This document shows, piece by piece, positions 8,211 to 16,894 of a stretch of DNA of 48,003 bases. The stretch covers positions 1 to 48,003 of the forward strand of contig NZAK01000136.1 of assembly GCA_002687515.1 (NCBI GenBank), written 5' to 3'. The stretch comes from Rhodospirillaceae bacterium (GTDB lineage: Bacteria; Pseudomonadota; Alphaproteobacteria; Rhodospirillales; UBA2165). The notes under the pieces were generated by a model. It did no database searches. It saw only the letters and a program-made list of their open reading frames with translations, and was not told the origin of the DNA. The stretch's first letter is position 1; each line of letters starts with the position of its first letter. Both the position numbers and the translations under genes were made by a program.

Positions 8211-9326
8211 CTAAACCTCGCGCGCCTCGAAATCGATGCGCGGATCGACCACGTGATACATGATGTCGCCGATCAGCCCGAGGATCAGCCCAAAGAGGGT
8301 GAACACGTAGAGGGTGCCGAAGACGATGGGATAGTCGCGGTTGATCAGCGCCTCGAAGCCCAACAGGCCGAGCCCGTCCAGGGAAAAGATAATCTCGGTC
8401 AGCATCGAGCCGGTGAAGAAGATGCCGATAAAGGCGCTCGGGAAGCCGGCGATGACGATCAGCATGGCGTTGCGGAACACGTGGCCGTAGAGGACCCGCT
8501 TTTCCTCCAAGCCCTTGGCGCGGGCGGTGATCACATATTGCTTGTTGATCTCCTCCAGGAACGAATTTTTAGTCAGCATGGTCAGCCCGGCGAAACCGCC
8601 GATCACCATCGACATCACCGGCAGCACCATGTGCCACAAATAATCGGTGATCTTGAAATACCAGGGCAGGTCGCCCCAGTCCGGCGAGACCAGCCCGCGC
8701 AAGGGGAAGATATCGAGAAAACTGCCGCCGGCGAACAGGACGATCAAAAGAATGGCGAACAGGAAACCGGGGATGGCATTGCCGAAGATGATGACGGCGC
8801 TGGTCCAAACATCGAAGCGGTCGCCGTCGCGGACGCTTTTGGCGATGCCCAGCGGAATCGAAATCAAATAAACCAGGAGCGTCGTCCAGAGCCCCAAGGA
8901 TATGGAGACCGGCATCTTGTCGATGACCAAATTAACGACGCTGCGGTCCTGGAAAAAACTGTCGCCCAGATCGAACACCATATAATTCTTGAGCATGATG
9001 AAAAAACGCTCGTGAGCCGGCTTGTCGAAGCCGTAGAGCTTCTCGATTTCCTTGATGAATTCCGGATCGAGGCCGCGGGCGCCGCGGTATTTGCTGACCG
9101 TGCCCCGATCCCCCGCCGCCGTTTGGCGCGCCGCGCCGGATGTCGTTTCGCCCTGACCCGTGCCGGAAACCCGGGCCGTCGCCTCGACATCGGTGCCCTG
9201 GATTTTGGCCAGGGTCTGTTCCACCGGCCCGCCCGGCGCCGCCTGGATGATGATGAAATTAACGACGACGATCCCGAGAAGGGTCGGAACCACCAGAGCC
9301 AAGCGGCGAATGATATAGGCGAGCAT
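8211..9326 (-). CDS. yejB: Peptide ABC importer permease (YejB-type)
   Basis: A 371-aa inner-membrane permease of the OppB/DppB family: an N-terminal helix ([20 protein letters not shown]), a long periplasmic loop, then five core helices with the EAA-like loop at [21 protein letters not shown]. The periplasmic loop at roughly residues 44-85 is low-complexity and rich in Thr, Gly and Ala before the conserved [19 protein letters not shown] block; this loop varies among YejB proteins. It forms a heterodimer with YejE. It starts 14 bases after the end of the solute-binding protein gene. Confidence 0.93.
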   Translation of the reverse strand: MLAYIIRRLALVVPTLLGIVVVNFIIIQAAPGGPVEQTLAKIQGTDVEATARVSGTGQGETTSGAARQTAAGDRGTVSKYRGARGLDPEFIKEIEKLYGFDKPAHERFFIMLKNYMVFDLGDSFFQDRSVVNLVIDKMPVSISLGLWTTLLVYLISIPLGIAKSVRDGDRFDVWTSAVIIFGNAIPGFLFAILLIVLFAGGSFLDIFPLRGLVSPDWGDLPWYFKITDYLWHMVLPVMSMVIGGFAGLTMLTKNSFLEEINKQYVITARAKGLEEKRVLYGHVFRNAMLIVIAGFPSAFIGIFFTGSMLTEIIFSLDGLGLLGFEALINRDYPIVFGTLYVFTLFGLILGLIGDIMYHVVDPRIDFEAREV

Positions 9327-9340
9327 GCGTGATTATGCCG

Positions 9341-11191
9341 TCATTTACTCTTGGCTGACGACAATTTGTTCGCCAGCGCCCGCGTCTTGGCCTGGTCGAT
9401 CCACCAGCCGTTGAAGCCGAGCCCGTATTTGGGGGTGATCTTGGGCCGCCCGAATTTATTCCAGTAGGCGACGCGGAATATCCGGATATGCCAATTGGGA
9501 ATGACGTAATGGCCCCACAGCAGGACCCGGTCCAGCGCCCGGGTGCGGGTGATCAGGCTTTGCCGGTCGGGGGCCGATATGACGGCTTCGATCATTTCGT
9601 CGATGACCGGGTTCCGGATCCCCACCCAGTTGCGGCTGCCGGGCCGCTGGGCTGCGTTCGAGCCCCAGAAATCCCGCTGTTCGTTGCCGGGCGATAATGA
9701 CTGGCCGAAGGAGGACACCACCATGTCAAAATCGTAATCGTCGGTGCGTTTACGGTACTGAGCGGTATCGACGGTGCGCACGCTGACCTCGATGCCGAGG
9801 CGCTTGAGATTGCGTTTGAAGGGCAGCACCACGCGTTCGAAGGCCGGTGTAATCAAAAGGATTTCAAAGGCGAACGGCTTGCCGGTTTTGGCGTTGACCA
9901 GCTTGCCGTCCTTGATGATCCAGCCGGCTTTTTTGAGCAGCTTCCGGCCCTGGCGCAAGTTTTTGCGGAGGCGCCCGCTGCCGTCGGTGGCCGGCGGCCG
10001 GTAGGTTTTGGTGAATACCGCGTCCGGAATACGGCCCTTGTATTTGTTCAGGATTTTCAATTCTTCCGCCGACGGCAGGCCGCTCGAGGCCAGTTCCGAA
10101 TTGGAAAAGTAGCTCGCCGTCCTTGTATATTGGCCATAGAACAGGTTCTTGTTGGTCCATTCGAAATCGAAGCCATAGGCCAGCGCCTGGCGCACCAACG
10201 GATCCTTGAAAATTTCCTTGCGGGTATTGAAAACGAAACCCTGCATGCCGGTCGGAATCTGGTGGCGGATTTCCTCGGTCTTGTAGAGGCCCTGGCGGAA
10301 GGGCGGCGAATTGTAGCCGGTCGCCCAGACCTTGGAAGTGTTTTCTAAACGGTAGTCGTAATCGCCTGATTTGAAGGCTTCCAGCGCCACGGTGGCGTCC
10401 CGGTAATAATCGAAGCGGATGATGTCGGCGTTATTTTGGCCCTTGTTGACCGGCAGGTTGGCGCCCCAATAATCCTTGATGCGCGCATAGGTGATGGAGC
10501 GGCCCGGCTCGAACGATTTTATCCGGTAGGGACCGCTGCCCAACGGCGCCTCGAGAATGGTTTTCTCGAAATCGCGGTTTGCCCAGAAATGTTTGGGCAG
10601 GACCGGCAATTCTCCGAGGATCAGCGGCAGTTCCCGGTTGGTGGTGTCCTTGAAGGTGAATTTCACCGAGCGCGGGCCGGTCTTTTCCGCCTTCACCACA
10701 TCACGGTAATAAAAGCGGAAAAAGGGCACACCCTTTGTGCGCAAAGTGGTCAGGCTCCAGATTACATCCTCGACAGTCACCGGCTTGCCGTCGTGCCAGC
10801 GCGCCTCCGGCCTGAGCGTGAAGGCGACCCAGGACCGGTCTTCCGGCATCGTTATGGATTCCGCCAAGAGCCCGTATTGGCTAAAGGCCTCGTCCTCGGC
10901 TCTGGCCGTCAGGGATTCGAAAATCCGACCCAACCCGGCGGCGGCATCGCCCCGCAAGGTATAGGGGTTGAAGGTATTGAAGGTGCGCAGCGCGCTGAGG
11001 CGTATTTCGCCGCCCTTGGGCGCCAACGGATCGACATAATCGAAATGCTTGAAATCGGGCCCGTATTTGGGTTTTCCGTGCATGGCAATACCGTGCGCCG
11101 GTTGCACCGTTTGGGCGGCGGCCGAAACCGATCCCAGAACCGATCCCAGAACCAGCGGCAGGGCGGCGATGACGGCGGCCAGCATGCGCAT
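9341..11191 (-). CDS. yejA: Peptide ABC importer, periplasmic binding protein (YejA-type)
   Basis: A 616-aa extracellular solute-binding protein of family 5. The Sec signal peptide covers about residues 1-25 (MRMLAAVIAALPLVLGS, cleavage near SAAAQ). HGIAMHGKPKYGPDFKHFDYV and the APKGGE block that follow are characteristic of YejA. RWHDGKPVTVEDV and TNKNLFYGQYTR mark the typical domain 1 and ligand-site segments. ATG at 11191 is chosen because AAGGA lies upstream and the signal peptide begins there; the frame continues 23 codons upstream. It is first in the operon, with permeases and ATPase following in order. It delivers peptides to YejBE; the exact ligand is unknown. Confidence 0.92.
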   Translation of the reverse strand: MRMLAAVIAALPLVLGSVLGSVSAAAQTVQPAHGIAMHGKPKYGPDFKHFDYVDPLAPKGGEIRLSALRTFNTFNPYTLRGDAAAGLGRIFESLTARAEDEAFSQYGLLAESITMPEDRSWVAFTLRPEARWHDGKPVTVEDVIWSLTTLRTKGVPFFRFYYRDVVKAEKTGPRSVKFTFKDTTNRELPLILGELPVLPKHFWANRDFEKTILEAPLGSGPYRIKSFEPGRSITYARIKDYWGANLPVNKGQNNADIIRFDYYRDATVALEAFKSGDYDYRLENTSKVWATGYNSPPFRQGLYKTEEIRHQIPTGMQGFVFNTRKEIFKDPLVRQALAYGFDFEWTNKNLFYGQYTRTASYFSNSELASSGLPSAEELKILNKYKGRIPDAVFTKTYRPPATDGSGRLRKNLRQGRKLLKKAGWIIKDGKLVNAKTGKPFAFEILLITPAFERVVLPFKRNLKRLGIEVSVRTVDTAQYRKRTDDYDFDMVVSSFGQSLSPGNEQRDFWGSNAAQRPGSRNWVGIRNPVIDEMIEAVISAPDRQSLITRTRALDRVLLWGHYVIPNWHIRIFRVAYWNKFGRPKITPKYGLGFNGWWIDQAKTRALANKLSSAKSK

Positions 11192-11293
11192 GGGCGAATC
11201 CTTCCGGTTGCGCGGAATTTCAACGGGACTAGATATAATCCGGGCGCATGGCGCGCGCAATCAAACCCGGATCAAACCATAATCAACAGGACG

Positions 11294-12094
11294 TTACGAT
11301 CCTTGCAGGTGGCGCAACGCCGCCTGGTGGGTTTCGCCGTCGCCGGCCGCCAAAACGCGGCCATCGGAATCGATACGCAGCGGCGCGCCGCTCCAATCGG
11401 TGATCACCCCGCCGGCGCCCTCGATGATCGGCACGTGGGCGCAATAGTCGTAGGGCTTGAGGCTGGCCTCGCACACCAGGTCCGTATAGCCGGACGCGAG
11501 CAGCCCATAGGCGTAGCAGTCGGCGCCATAGAGGGCGTGTTTGGCGTTTCCGCTCAGCCGCGCGAAGGCATCTGCGTCGGGCCCTTCGAACATGTCCGGC
11601 GAGGTTGCGTAAAGCCAGGCATCGGCGAGGCTGGCGGCGGCGCGTGTCGATATGGTTTCGCCGTTATAGGTGGAGGCCCGGCCCCTGGCCCCGAGCCAGC
11701 GTTCGTCCAAAATTGGCTGGTCGATGACGCCGACGATGGGCCGGCCTTCATGGGTCAGGGCAATCAGGGTGCCGAACAGGGGCTTGCCGGTCACATACGC
11801 CTTGGTGCCGTCGATCGGATCCAAGACCCAGACATAATCGGCATCGGCGCGCTCAGGCCCAAATTCCTCGCCGAGGATACCGTGTTCGGGAAAAGTTTCC
11901 GTAATCCGTTCGCGCATCGCCGTTTCGGCGGCGCGGTCGGCTTCGGTGACCGGGCTGGCGTCCTGCTTGTCGCTGATGGCGGTGCCGGAGCGGAAATAGC
12001 CCTTGACGATGGGCCGCGCGATATCGGCCAGCGCTTCGGCGAGCGCAATGAACTGGTCTGGTGTCTGGGCTAGTGTCTGGGCTTGGTCCGTCAT
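11294..12094 (-). CDS. hisN: Inositol-monophosphatase-family phosphatase, likely histidinol-phosphatase
   Basis: A 266-aa Mg-dependent phosphatase. Metal-binding signatures are visible in order: GEEFG (glutamate ligand), WVLDPIDGTKAYV (two aspartates of the DPIDGT loop) and KPYDYCAHVPIIEGAGG (C-terminal aspartate site). Family members hydrolyse inositol-1-phosphate, histidinol phosphate, PAP or FBP. The CYAYGLLASGYTDL and KPYDYCAHVP segments resemble alphaproteobacterial HisN, so histidinol phosphatase is favoured but not certain. ATG at 12094 follows GGGGGAG almost directly; a TTG five codons upstream is possible. It is separated from yejA by about 100 bases and is probably transcribed on its own. 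Confidence 0.82.
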   Translation of the reverse strand: MTDQAQTLAQTPDQFIALAEALADIARPIVKGYFRSGTAISDKQDASPVTEADRAAETAMRERITETFPEHGILGEEFGPERADADYVWVLDPIDGTKAYVTGKPLFGTLIALTHEGRPIVGVIDQPILDERWLGARGRASTYNGETISTRAAASLADAWLYATSPDMFEGPDADAFARLSGNAKHALYGADCYAYGLLASGYTDLVCEASLKPYDYCAHVPIIEGAGGVITDWSGAPLRIDSDGRVLAAGDGETHQAALRHLQGS

Positions 12095-12115
12095 CTCCCC
12101 CGCCCCCAAATATGT

Positions 12116-12700
12116 TTAGTCGGGCAGCGCCGCCGGTTGATCGGCCTGGGCGCGCATGTAAAGGATCAGCGCCGCCCGGTCGCCGGCTTTTTTAAGGCCG
12201 GGAAAGGCCATTTTGGTGCCCGGCATGAAGGCTTTCGGCTTGGCCAGGAACTTGTCCAGATCGTCAAAGCCCCACTTGCCGCCCATGCCCTTGATGGCCG
12301 CGGAAAATTTGTAACCGCCCGCCGATCCCCGGTCACGTCCGATGGTGCCGAACAGATTGGGTCCGACCTTGTTTTTGCCGCCCTTGTCGAAGGTATGGCA
12401 GGCGACGCATTTCTTGGCGACTTTTTTGCCCTTGTCGGTGCTGGCCGAGGTCAACAGCGCGGTCAGCGATCGCGCCGCCAGTGCATTCCCTTGGGCGGCC
12501 GCTTCCGCCGCCGGCTTTTTGGCGGTTGCCCCGTCATTTGCCTTGTCGGTTGTCTCGGGCGCCTTGGTTGCCGGTGTCTCCTTGGCATGGGCGGGTTCCA
12601 CCGGCGGGATCATCAGATCGCCGACAAAGTTCGCGCCCCAAACCAGCCATAGGGCGACAAGAATGCCGCCCAAGATATTATTGGTGTTCAAACCCCACAT
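12116..12700 (-). CDS. Membrane-anchored c-type cytochrome (class I)
   Basis: A 194-aa protein with an uncleaved N-terminal membrane helix (ILGGILVALWLVWGANFVG), an Ala/Lys/Thr-rich linker (residues 38-75), and a mitochondrial-like cytochrome c domain. Haem attachment is CVACH (98-102); the distal methionine lies in MPGTKMAFPG (Met164). The shape matches cytochrome c-y/CycM proteins that shuttle electrons between the bc1 complex and a terminal oxidase while tethered to the membrane. ATG at 12700 has AAGGA 8 bases upstream. In alphaproteobacteria this gene commonly sits near kdsB, pheA and nudC; pheA and nudC are present further along, kdsB is not. Confidence 0.92.
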   Translation of the reverse strand: MWGLNTNNILGGILVALWLVWGANFVGDLMIPPVEPAHAKETPATKAPETTDKANDGATAKKPAAEAAAQGNALAARSLTALLTSASTDKGKKVAKKCVACHTFDKGGKNKVGPNLFGTIGRDRGSAGGYKFSAAIKGMGGKWGFDDLDKFLAKPKAFMPGTKMAFPGLKKAGDRAALILYMRAQADQPAALPD

Positions 12701-12833
12701 GGAATCCGTCCTTTTTGTTGATCGCCCAAGTATGCTAATCGCCAGGGCGCGCCGGCCAGCGGCTCCGCCCTTTAAACACAAATTGGTAATTTTGCAATGC
12801 TTTCACAAGGGCGTCGGAACTCTAAACGCCAAA

Positions 12834-12862
12834 ACGCCGCGCCTCCCCACGGGGCGCGGCGT
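12834..12862 (-). terminator. GC-rich hairpin terminator
   Basis: A 10-bp perfect stem (ACGCCGCGCC with GGCGCGGCGT) with a 9-base loop. Read on the minus strand it is followed by TTTT, so it fits a Rho-independent terminator for the small DUF1127 gene, separating it from the cytochrome c gene downstream. On the plus strand it is followed by CGTTT only. Confidence 0.7.
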
Positions 12863-12895
12863 CGTTTAAGAATTTTGGGGCTGATACGGTAGGGT

Positions 12896-13072
12896 TTACT
12901 TGGGCGGCATCAGAACTTGCGCGCGGTTCAAACCAACATCCTGGAGGGTGTGCCGGTCGACGGCGCGTAATTTGCGGTAGCGGACCTTCTCCACCGGTCC
13001 CTCGACCCAATCGGCCAAGGTCGATACGAAATTGCAAATCGAATTCTGGGTTTCTCTGGTTTCTGTTCTCAT
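12896..13072 (-). CDS. DUF1127 (YjiS-like) small protein
   Basis: A 58-aa open frame with AGGAG 8 bases before its ATG. The C-terminal half, RYRKLRAVDRHTLQDVGLNRAQV (residues 31-53 in part), shows the DUF1127 pattern: an Arg/Leu helix, then L-x-D-(V/I)-G-L-x-R. Short DUF1127 proteins in alphaproteobacteria are implicated in RNA turnover and phosphate or stress adaptation through RNA or protein contacts; the role here is not known. It is divergent from the CRP/FNR gene across about 300 bp that contains a CRP-like palindrome, and it has its own terminator. The frame was found by direct translation because it is short. Confidence 0.85.
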   Translation of the reverse strand: MRTETRETQNSICNFVSTLADWVEGPVEKVRYRKLRAVDRHTLQDVGLNRAQVLMPPK

Positions 13073-13168
13073 CTCGGAAGCTCCTGTCGCCTAATTGGGT
13101 ACCCCTGTATGCCCAAACTTGCTTTACCTCTGATGGTGCTGAATATACTCCCCTGCATGCAAAAGTTC

Positions 13169-13184
13169 TGTTAACTGGATCACA
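13169..13184. promoter_or_regulatory. Candidate CRP/FNR-type operator
   Basis: TGTTAACTGGATCACA matches the classical CRP palindrome TGTGA-N6-TCACA with one mismatch. It lies about 100 bases upstream of the DUF1127 start and 185 upstream of the CRP/FNR regulator, between the two divergent genes, so it could control either, including autoregulation. The binding specificity of the neighbouring regulator is unknown, so this is a match to a known consensus only. Confidence 0.4.
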
Positions 13185-13319
13185 CTTCTCAAAAAAAGTT
13201 TGCTCAGGTGAAAAAAAGTGCCTGAATGACGCTCCTGGCCGGTAAAAGTCCCGTGTTTCTGGGCTTGAAACCGGCTAAAGTAAGATGATGCGGCGGCCGG
13301 AAACGCCATTAGGCTCGCC

Positions 13320-13350
13320 AATACACTCGTAAATACACTCGTGAATACAG
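13320..13350. repeat. 12-bp tandem repeat upstream of the CRP/FNR gene
   Basis: AATACACTCGTA, AATACACTCGTG and a partial AATACAG follow one another directly, ending 20 bases before the regulator start codon. The spacing of about one helical turn would suit tandem binding by a regulator, but it may be simple slippage. Confidence 0.6.
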
Positions 13351-13369
13351 GGGCTTGGGGGATGAAATA

Positions 13370-14062
13370 ATGGAAATTGGCGACCTGTTGGCGCGTAATT
13401 TTCTGTTCCGGAATTTGGACCCGGACGTCATCCAGCGCATCGCCGATTTGGGCACCACCCAGCAATTGGCCGACGATCAGGTATTGTTCCTCAAGGGCGA
13501 CGAAGGCGACGCCCTTTACGGCGTCCTGGCGGGGCGCATCCGCATCAGCTCCGGCGATGCCGATGGCAAGGAAATCATCCTCAATATCATCGATCCCGGC
13601 GATATCTTCGGCGAGATTGCGCTCTTGGACGGCAAGCCGCGCACCGCCGACGCTTCCGCCATGCAGCCGAGCCAACTGTTCCGCATTCAAAGGTCCGATT
13701 TCGTCGCGCTGATGGGGGCGGAGCCGAGGTTGACCACCCATCTTCTGGAAATGGTCTGCGACCGTATCAGGAAAACCAGCGAGATGCTGGAAGACTCGGC
13801 GTTTCTCGATCTGCCGGCGCGGCTCGCGAAAAGGCTCTTGAGCCTGGCCAAATATTATGGCGAGGCTGATCAGGAAACCACCCTCACCGGCATTCAGATT
13901 TCCCAGGCCGAGCTGGGCCAATTGATGGGCACCAGCCGCGAAAGCATCAACAAGCATCTCCAGTATTGGCGGGGCCGGGGTTGGATCACGCTGGGCCGCG
14001 GCCGCGTCACCATCGATGCGCCCGACGCCTTGCAAAACCTGGTCGAGCGCGACGAAGACTGA
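13370..14062 (+). CDS. CRP/FNR-family transcription regulator
   Basis: A 230-aa regulator. The N-terminal cyclic-nucleotide-binding-like beta-roll includes GDEGDALYGVLAGRIRIS and GDIFGEIALLDGKPRTADA, where GEIALLDGxxRTA corresponds to the phosphate-binding cassette. A long dimerisation helix follows, and then a winged helix-turn-helix (QISQAELGQLMGTSRESINKHL-type, about residues 175-200). There is no N-terminal cysteine cluster, so it is not an oxygen-sensing FNR; the RTA cassette leaves cAMP or another nucleotide possible. ATG at 13370 is preferred over TTG at 13355 because of the upstream GGGG. It ends 27 bases before the ThDP-enzyme gene and probably shares its transcript. Confidence 0.88.
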   Translation: MEIGDLLARNFLFRNLDPDVIQRIADLGTTQQLADDQVLFLKGDEGDALYGVLAGRIRISSGDADGKEIILNIIDPGDIFGEIALLDGKPRTADASAMQPSQLFRIQRSDFVALMGAEPRLTTHLLEMVCDRIRKTSEMLEDSAFLDLPARLAKRLLSLAKYYGEADQETTLTGIQISQAELGQLMGTSRESINKHLQYWRGRGWITLGRGRVTIDAPDALQNLVERDED

Positions 14063-14089
14063 ATACGTAAAATAGGAAGGAAGAAGTGC

Positions 14090-15787
14090 ATGAAAAACTA
14101 TCTCGATGGCGGTGATGCGGTGCTTGAAGCCATCCGCAAATTGGGTGTCGATCACATTATTACGTCGCCGGGTTCCGAATGGGCGCCGGTCTGGGAAGCG
14201 ATGGCGCGCCAGGACCACGACAGGACCGACGGGCCCAATTTCATCGACACCTGGCATGAAACCTTGGCCGTCGACATGGCCACCGGTTACAGCCTGATCA
14301 CCGGGCGCGGGCAAGCCGTATTGCTGCATGCCGGGGCCGGGTTGATGCAGGGCTCGATGGGCATCATGGGCGCCCGCCACTGGGAAGTGCCGCTATTGGT
14401 AATGTCCGGCGAATCCGTCACCTACGGCGAAAATCCGGAAATCGAGCCGGGCCAGCAATGGACGCGGAACCTGAGCATCGTCGGCGGCCCGCACCGGCTG
14501 ATCGAGCCGGTGGTCAAATATGCCTGTCAGGCAACCAGCCCGGAAACCCTTCATGAAATGGTGATCCGCGCCGGCGAAATGGCCGCCCGGCCGCCCAAGG
14601 GCCCGACCTTCCTGAGCGTGCCGCTGGAGCATCTCTTGGCAGAATGGTTGCCGCCGGAAATCACCCGCGCCGTGCCGCCGGCGCCGAAAACGGTAAGCCC
14701 GGACGCCGATATCGAAGCCGTCGCCGACGCCCTGGCAGCAGCGAAAAATCCGTTGGTCGTTTCCGAATATGGGGGGCGCGACGGGGCAACCTTTGACGCG
14801 CTTATCGGGCTTGCCGAGGCCCTGGCGATACCGGTTTTCGATGGCGATGCCTCGGTGTGCGGCAATTTCCCAAAAAACCACCCCCTCTATCAGGGCCAGG
14901 ATTTGACGGCGTTCAAGGATCAGGCCGATATTGTCCTGATGGTGCGCTGCCGGGCGCCTTGGTATCCGGCCTCAAACCGGCCCAAGAATGCGCGTATTGT
15001 CTCCATCGACGAAAATCCGCACCAGCCGCACATGGTCTATCAGGCCTTGCAGGCGGATACCTATCTGGAAGGCGACGTGCCGACCTCGCTTGCCCGATTG
15101 GCCGAAGCGGTAAGCGCCAACGGCGCCGATGCCGCTGCCATCAAAAACCGGCGCACAAGCCTTGTCGCCGGCCACGACGCGATGCAGCAGAAAAACAACG
15201 CCCTGCGCCAGGAAAAAAGCACCAATTCACCCATCGATCCCTTGTGGCTCTGCCAGGCAATCGGCGACACGATGCCGGATAATGCGATCTATGTGGACGA
15301 AGTGACGACCCATTCGGGCATGGTCCGCACCCACGTGCCTTGGAGCCGGGCGCAAAGCTATTACGGATCACGCGGCGGGCTGGGCCAGGGGCTCGGCCTT
15401 GCCCTCGGCGTCAAGCTGGCCAGCCCGGACCGGCCGGTAGTGGCGCTGATGGGTGACGGCGGTTTCCTTTATAACCCGATCGTGCAAAGCCTCGGCGCAT
15501 CCCGCGACGCCGGGCTGCCGATCCTGATCATTGTTTTCAACAACCAGAAATACGCCGCCATGCGCAACGGCTATATGCGCTATTACGCCGACGGCGTCGC
15601 CGTCACCGATGATAATCTGCGCGGCGTCCACATCAACGGTCCCGACTATGCCGAACTGGCGCCCCTGTTCGACGGTTACGGCGAACGCGTCGAAGACCCG
15701 GCCGAATTGCATGCGGCGCTGGGGCGCGGGCTGGCCGCCGTCAACGACGGCAAGCTGGCGCTCCTCAACGTGGTGGTGTCCCGTTAA
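14090..15787 (+). CDS. Thiamine-diphosphate-dependent enzyme (acetolactate synthase-like)
   Basis: A 565-aa enzyme with the three-domain layout of the acetolactate synthase/benzoylformate decarboxylase superfamily. The N-terminal pyrimidine-binding domain has HET at residues 56-58, with Glu57 the likely cofactor-activating glutamate. A middle domain covers about 190-330. The C-terminal pyrophosphate domain starts at GDGGF near 454 and ends its motif at FNN about 27 residues later. The reaction could be decarboxylation or ligation of a 2-keto acid; substrate-defining residues cannot be judged by eye. No small regulatory subunit (IlvH) is nearby, which argues against a biosynthetic acetolactate synthase. 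AGGAAGGAAG precedes the ATG. It lies just downstream of a CRP/FNR regulator that may control it. Confidence 0.85.
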   Translation: MKNYLDGGDAVLEAIRKLGVDHIITSPGSEWAPVWEAMARQDHDRTDGPNFIDTWHETLAVDMATGYSLITGRGQAVLLHAGAGLMQGSMGIMGARHWEVPLLVMSGESVTYGENPEIEPGQQWTRNLSIVGGPHRLIEPVVKYACQATSPETLHEMVIRAGEMAARPPKGPTFLSVPLEHLLAEWLPPEITRAVPPAPKTVSPDADIEAVADALAAAKNPLVVSEYGGRDGATFDALIGLAEALAIPVFDGDASVCGNFPKNHPLYQGQDLTAFKDQADIVLMVRCRAPWYPASNRPKNARIVSIDENPHQPHMVYQALQADTYLEGDVPTSLARLAEAVSANGADAAAIKNRRTSLVAGHDAMQQKNNALRQEKSTNSPIDPLWLCQAIGDTMPDNAIYVDEVTTHSGMVRTHVPWSRAQSYYGSRGGLGQGLGLALGVKLASPDRPVVALMGDGGFLYNPIVQSLGASRDAGLPILIIVFNNQKYAAMRNGYMRYYADGVAVTDDNLRGVHINGPDYAELAPLFDGYGERVEDPAELHAALGRGLAAVNDGKLALLNVVVSR

Positions 15788-15860
15788 AGGTGCGGGGCTG
15801 GAAGTCGGCGTCTAAAATCGCTATAGGGGGCTGAATTTATTGCCCTTTAGGGGAAAACCT

Positions 15861-16724
15861 GTGGCTGAATCTAAGAAACGCATCGCCTTTCAGGGCGAAA
15901 CCGGGGCCAACTCGGACTTGGCCTGCCGGCGCGTGCACCCGGACATGGAAACGCTGCCCTGCCGCACCTTCGAAGATACCTTCGCCGCCGTCGACAGCGG
16001 CGAAGCGGATCTGGCCCTGATTCCGATCGACAATTCGGTCGCCGGCCGGGTTGCCGATATTCATCATCTGCTGCCCGATAGCGGCCTTCATATCGTCGGC
16101 GAACATTTCCAGCGGGTGGAGCATCATCTGCTGGCGGTCAAGGGCGCCAAGCTTGGCGATCTCACCCATGTGCACAGCCATGTGCATGCCCTCAACCAAT
16201 GCCGCAACGTTATCCAGGAACTGGAGTTGGAAGCGGTGGTGCATGTGGATACCGCCGCCGCCGCCCGCGACATCGCCGAGCGCGGCGAAAAACAGCACGC
16301 CGCCATCGCGTCGGACCTGGCCGGCGAGATTTACGGACTCGCCTGTTTACGCGCCAATATCGAGGATGCGGAGCACAACACGACGCGCTTTCTGATCATG
16401 TCGCGGGATGAAGCCAATGAGCGCCCCGGCAGCGGTGATCTGATGACCAGTTTCGTGTTCCGCGTGCGCAACGTGCCGGCGGCGCTCTACAAGGCGCTCG
16501 GCGGCTTTGCCACCAACGGCGTCAACATGACCAAGCTGGAAAGCTATCTGGTCGGCGGTGGTTTCATCGCCGCCCAATTCTATGCCGAGGTCGACGGCCA
16601 TCCCGAAGACGCCAATCTGGCGCTGGCCCTGGAGGAACTGAATTTCTTCTCGCACGAGGTGCGCATCCTCGGCGTCTATCCCGCCAATCCGTTCCGCAAG
16701 TCGATGAACGGCAACGGCGGTTAG
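15861..16724 (+). CDS. pheA: Prephenate dehydratase
   Basis: A 287-aa monofunctional P-protein that converts prephenate to phenylpyruvate in phenylalanine synthesis. The catalytic domain begins RIAFQGETGANSD and contains the conserved NTTRFLIM segment (Thr-Arg-Phe active-site motif). The C-terminal ACT domain has NGVNMTKLESYLVGG, the alphaproteobacterial form of the phenylalanine-sensing ESRP region. There is no chorismate mutase domain. The GTG at 15861 is chosen because AGGGG lies 7 bases upstream; a TTG seven codons earlier is possible but lacks a site. Feedback inhibition by phenylalanine is expected from the ACT domain. Confidence 0.93.
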   Translation: MAESKKRIAFQGETGANSDLACRRVHPDMETLPCRTFEDTFAAVDSGEADLALIPIDNSVAGRVADIHHLLPDSGLHIVGEHFQRVEHHLLAVKGAKLGDLTHVHSHVHALNQCRNVIQELELEAVVHVDTAAAARDIAERGEKQHAAIASDLAGEIYGLACLRANIEDAEHNTTRFLIMSRDEANERPGSGDLMTSFVFRVRNVPAALYKALGGFATNGVNMTKLESYLVGGGFIAAQFYAEVDGHPEDANLALALEELNFFSHEVRILGVYPANPFRKSMNGNGG

Positions 16725-16894
16725 CCTTTCGGTTTACAGGGCACTATCCCAAATCCTCCCACTTGACGTTTGTCAAGGCGGACGGCAACGTCCTTGCCCA
16801 TGGTCACGCTTTCGGTCGTGGGTTTGGTGCGCACACCGTGCGCCGCCATGTCTGGATTCGCCAAAAAACGGCGAAGCGCGTCAGGAGGGGCGGA

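Noticed and set aside
12822-13037. A 71-codon minus-strand frame
   Set aside because: It overlaps the DUF1127 gene in another frame and runs through the terminator hairpin, with no recognisable domain. The DUF1127 frame has the better ribosome binding site and a family match.
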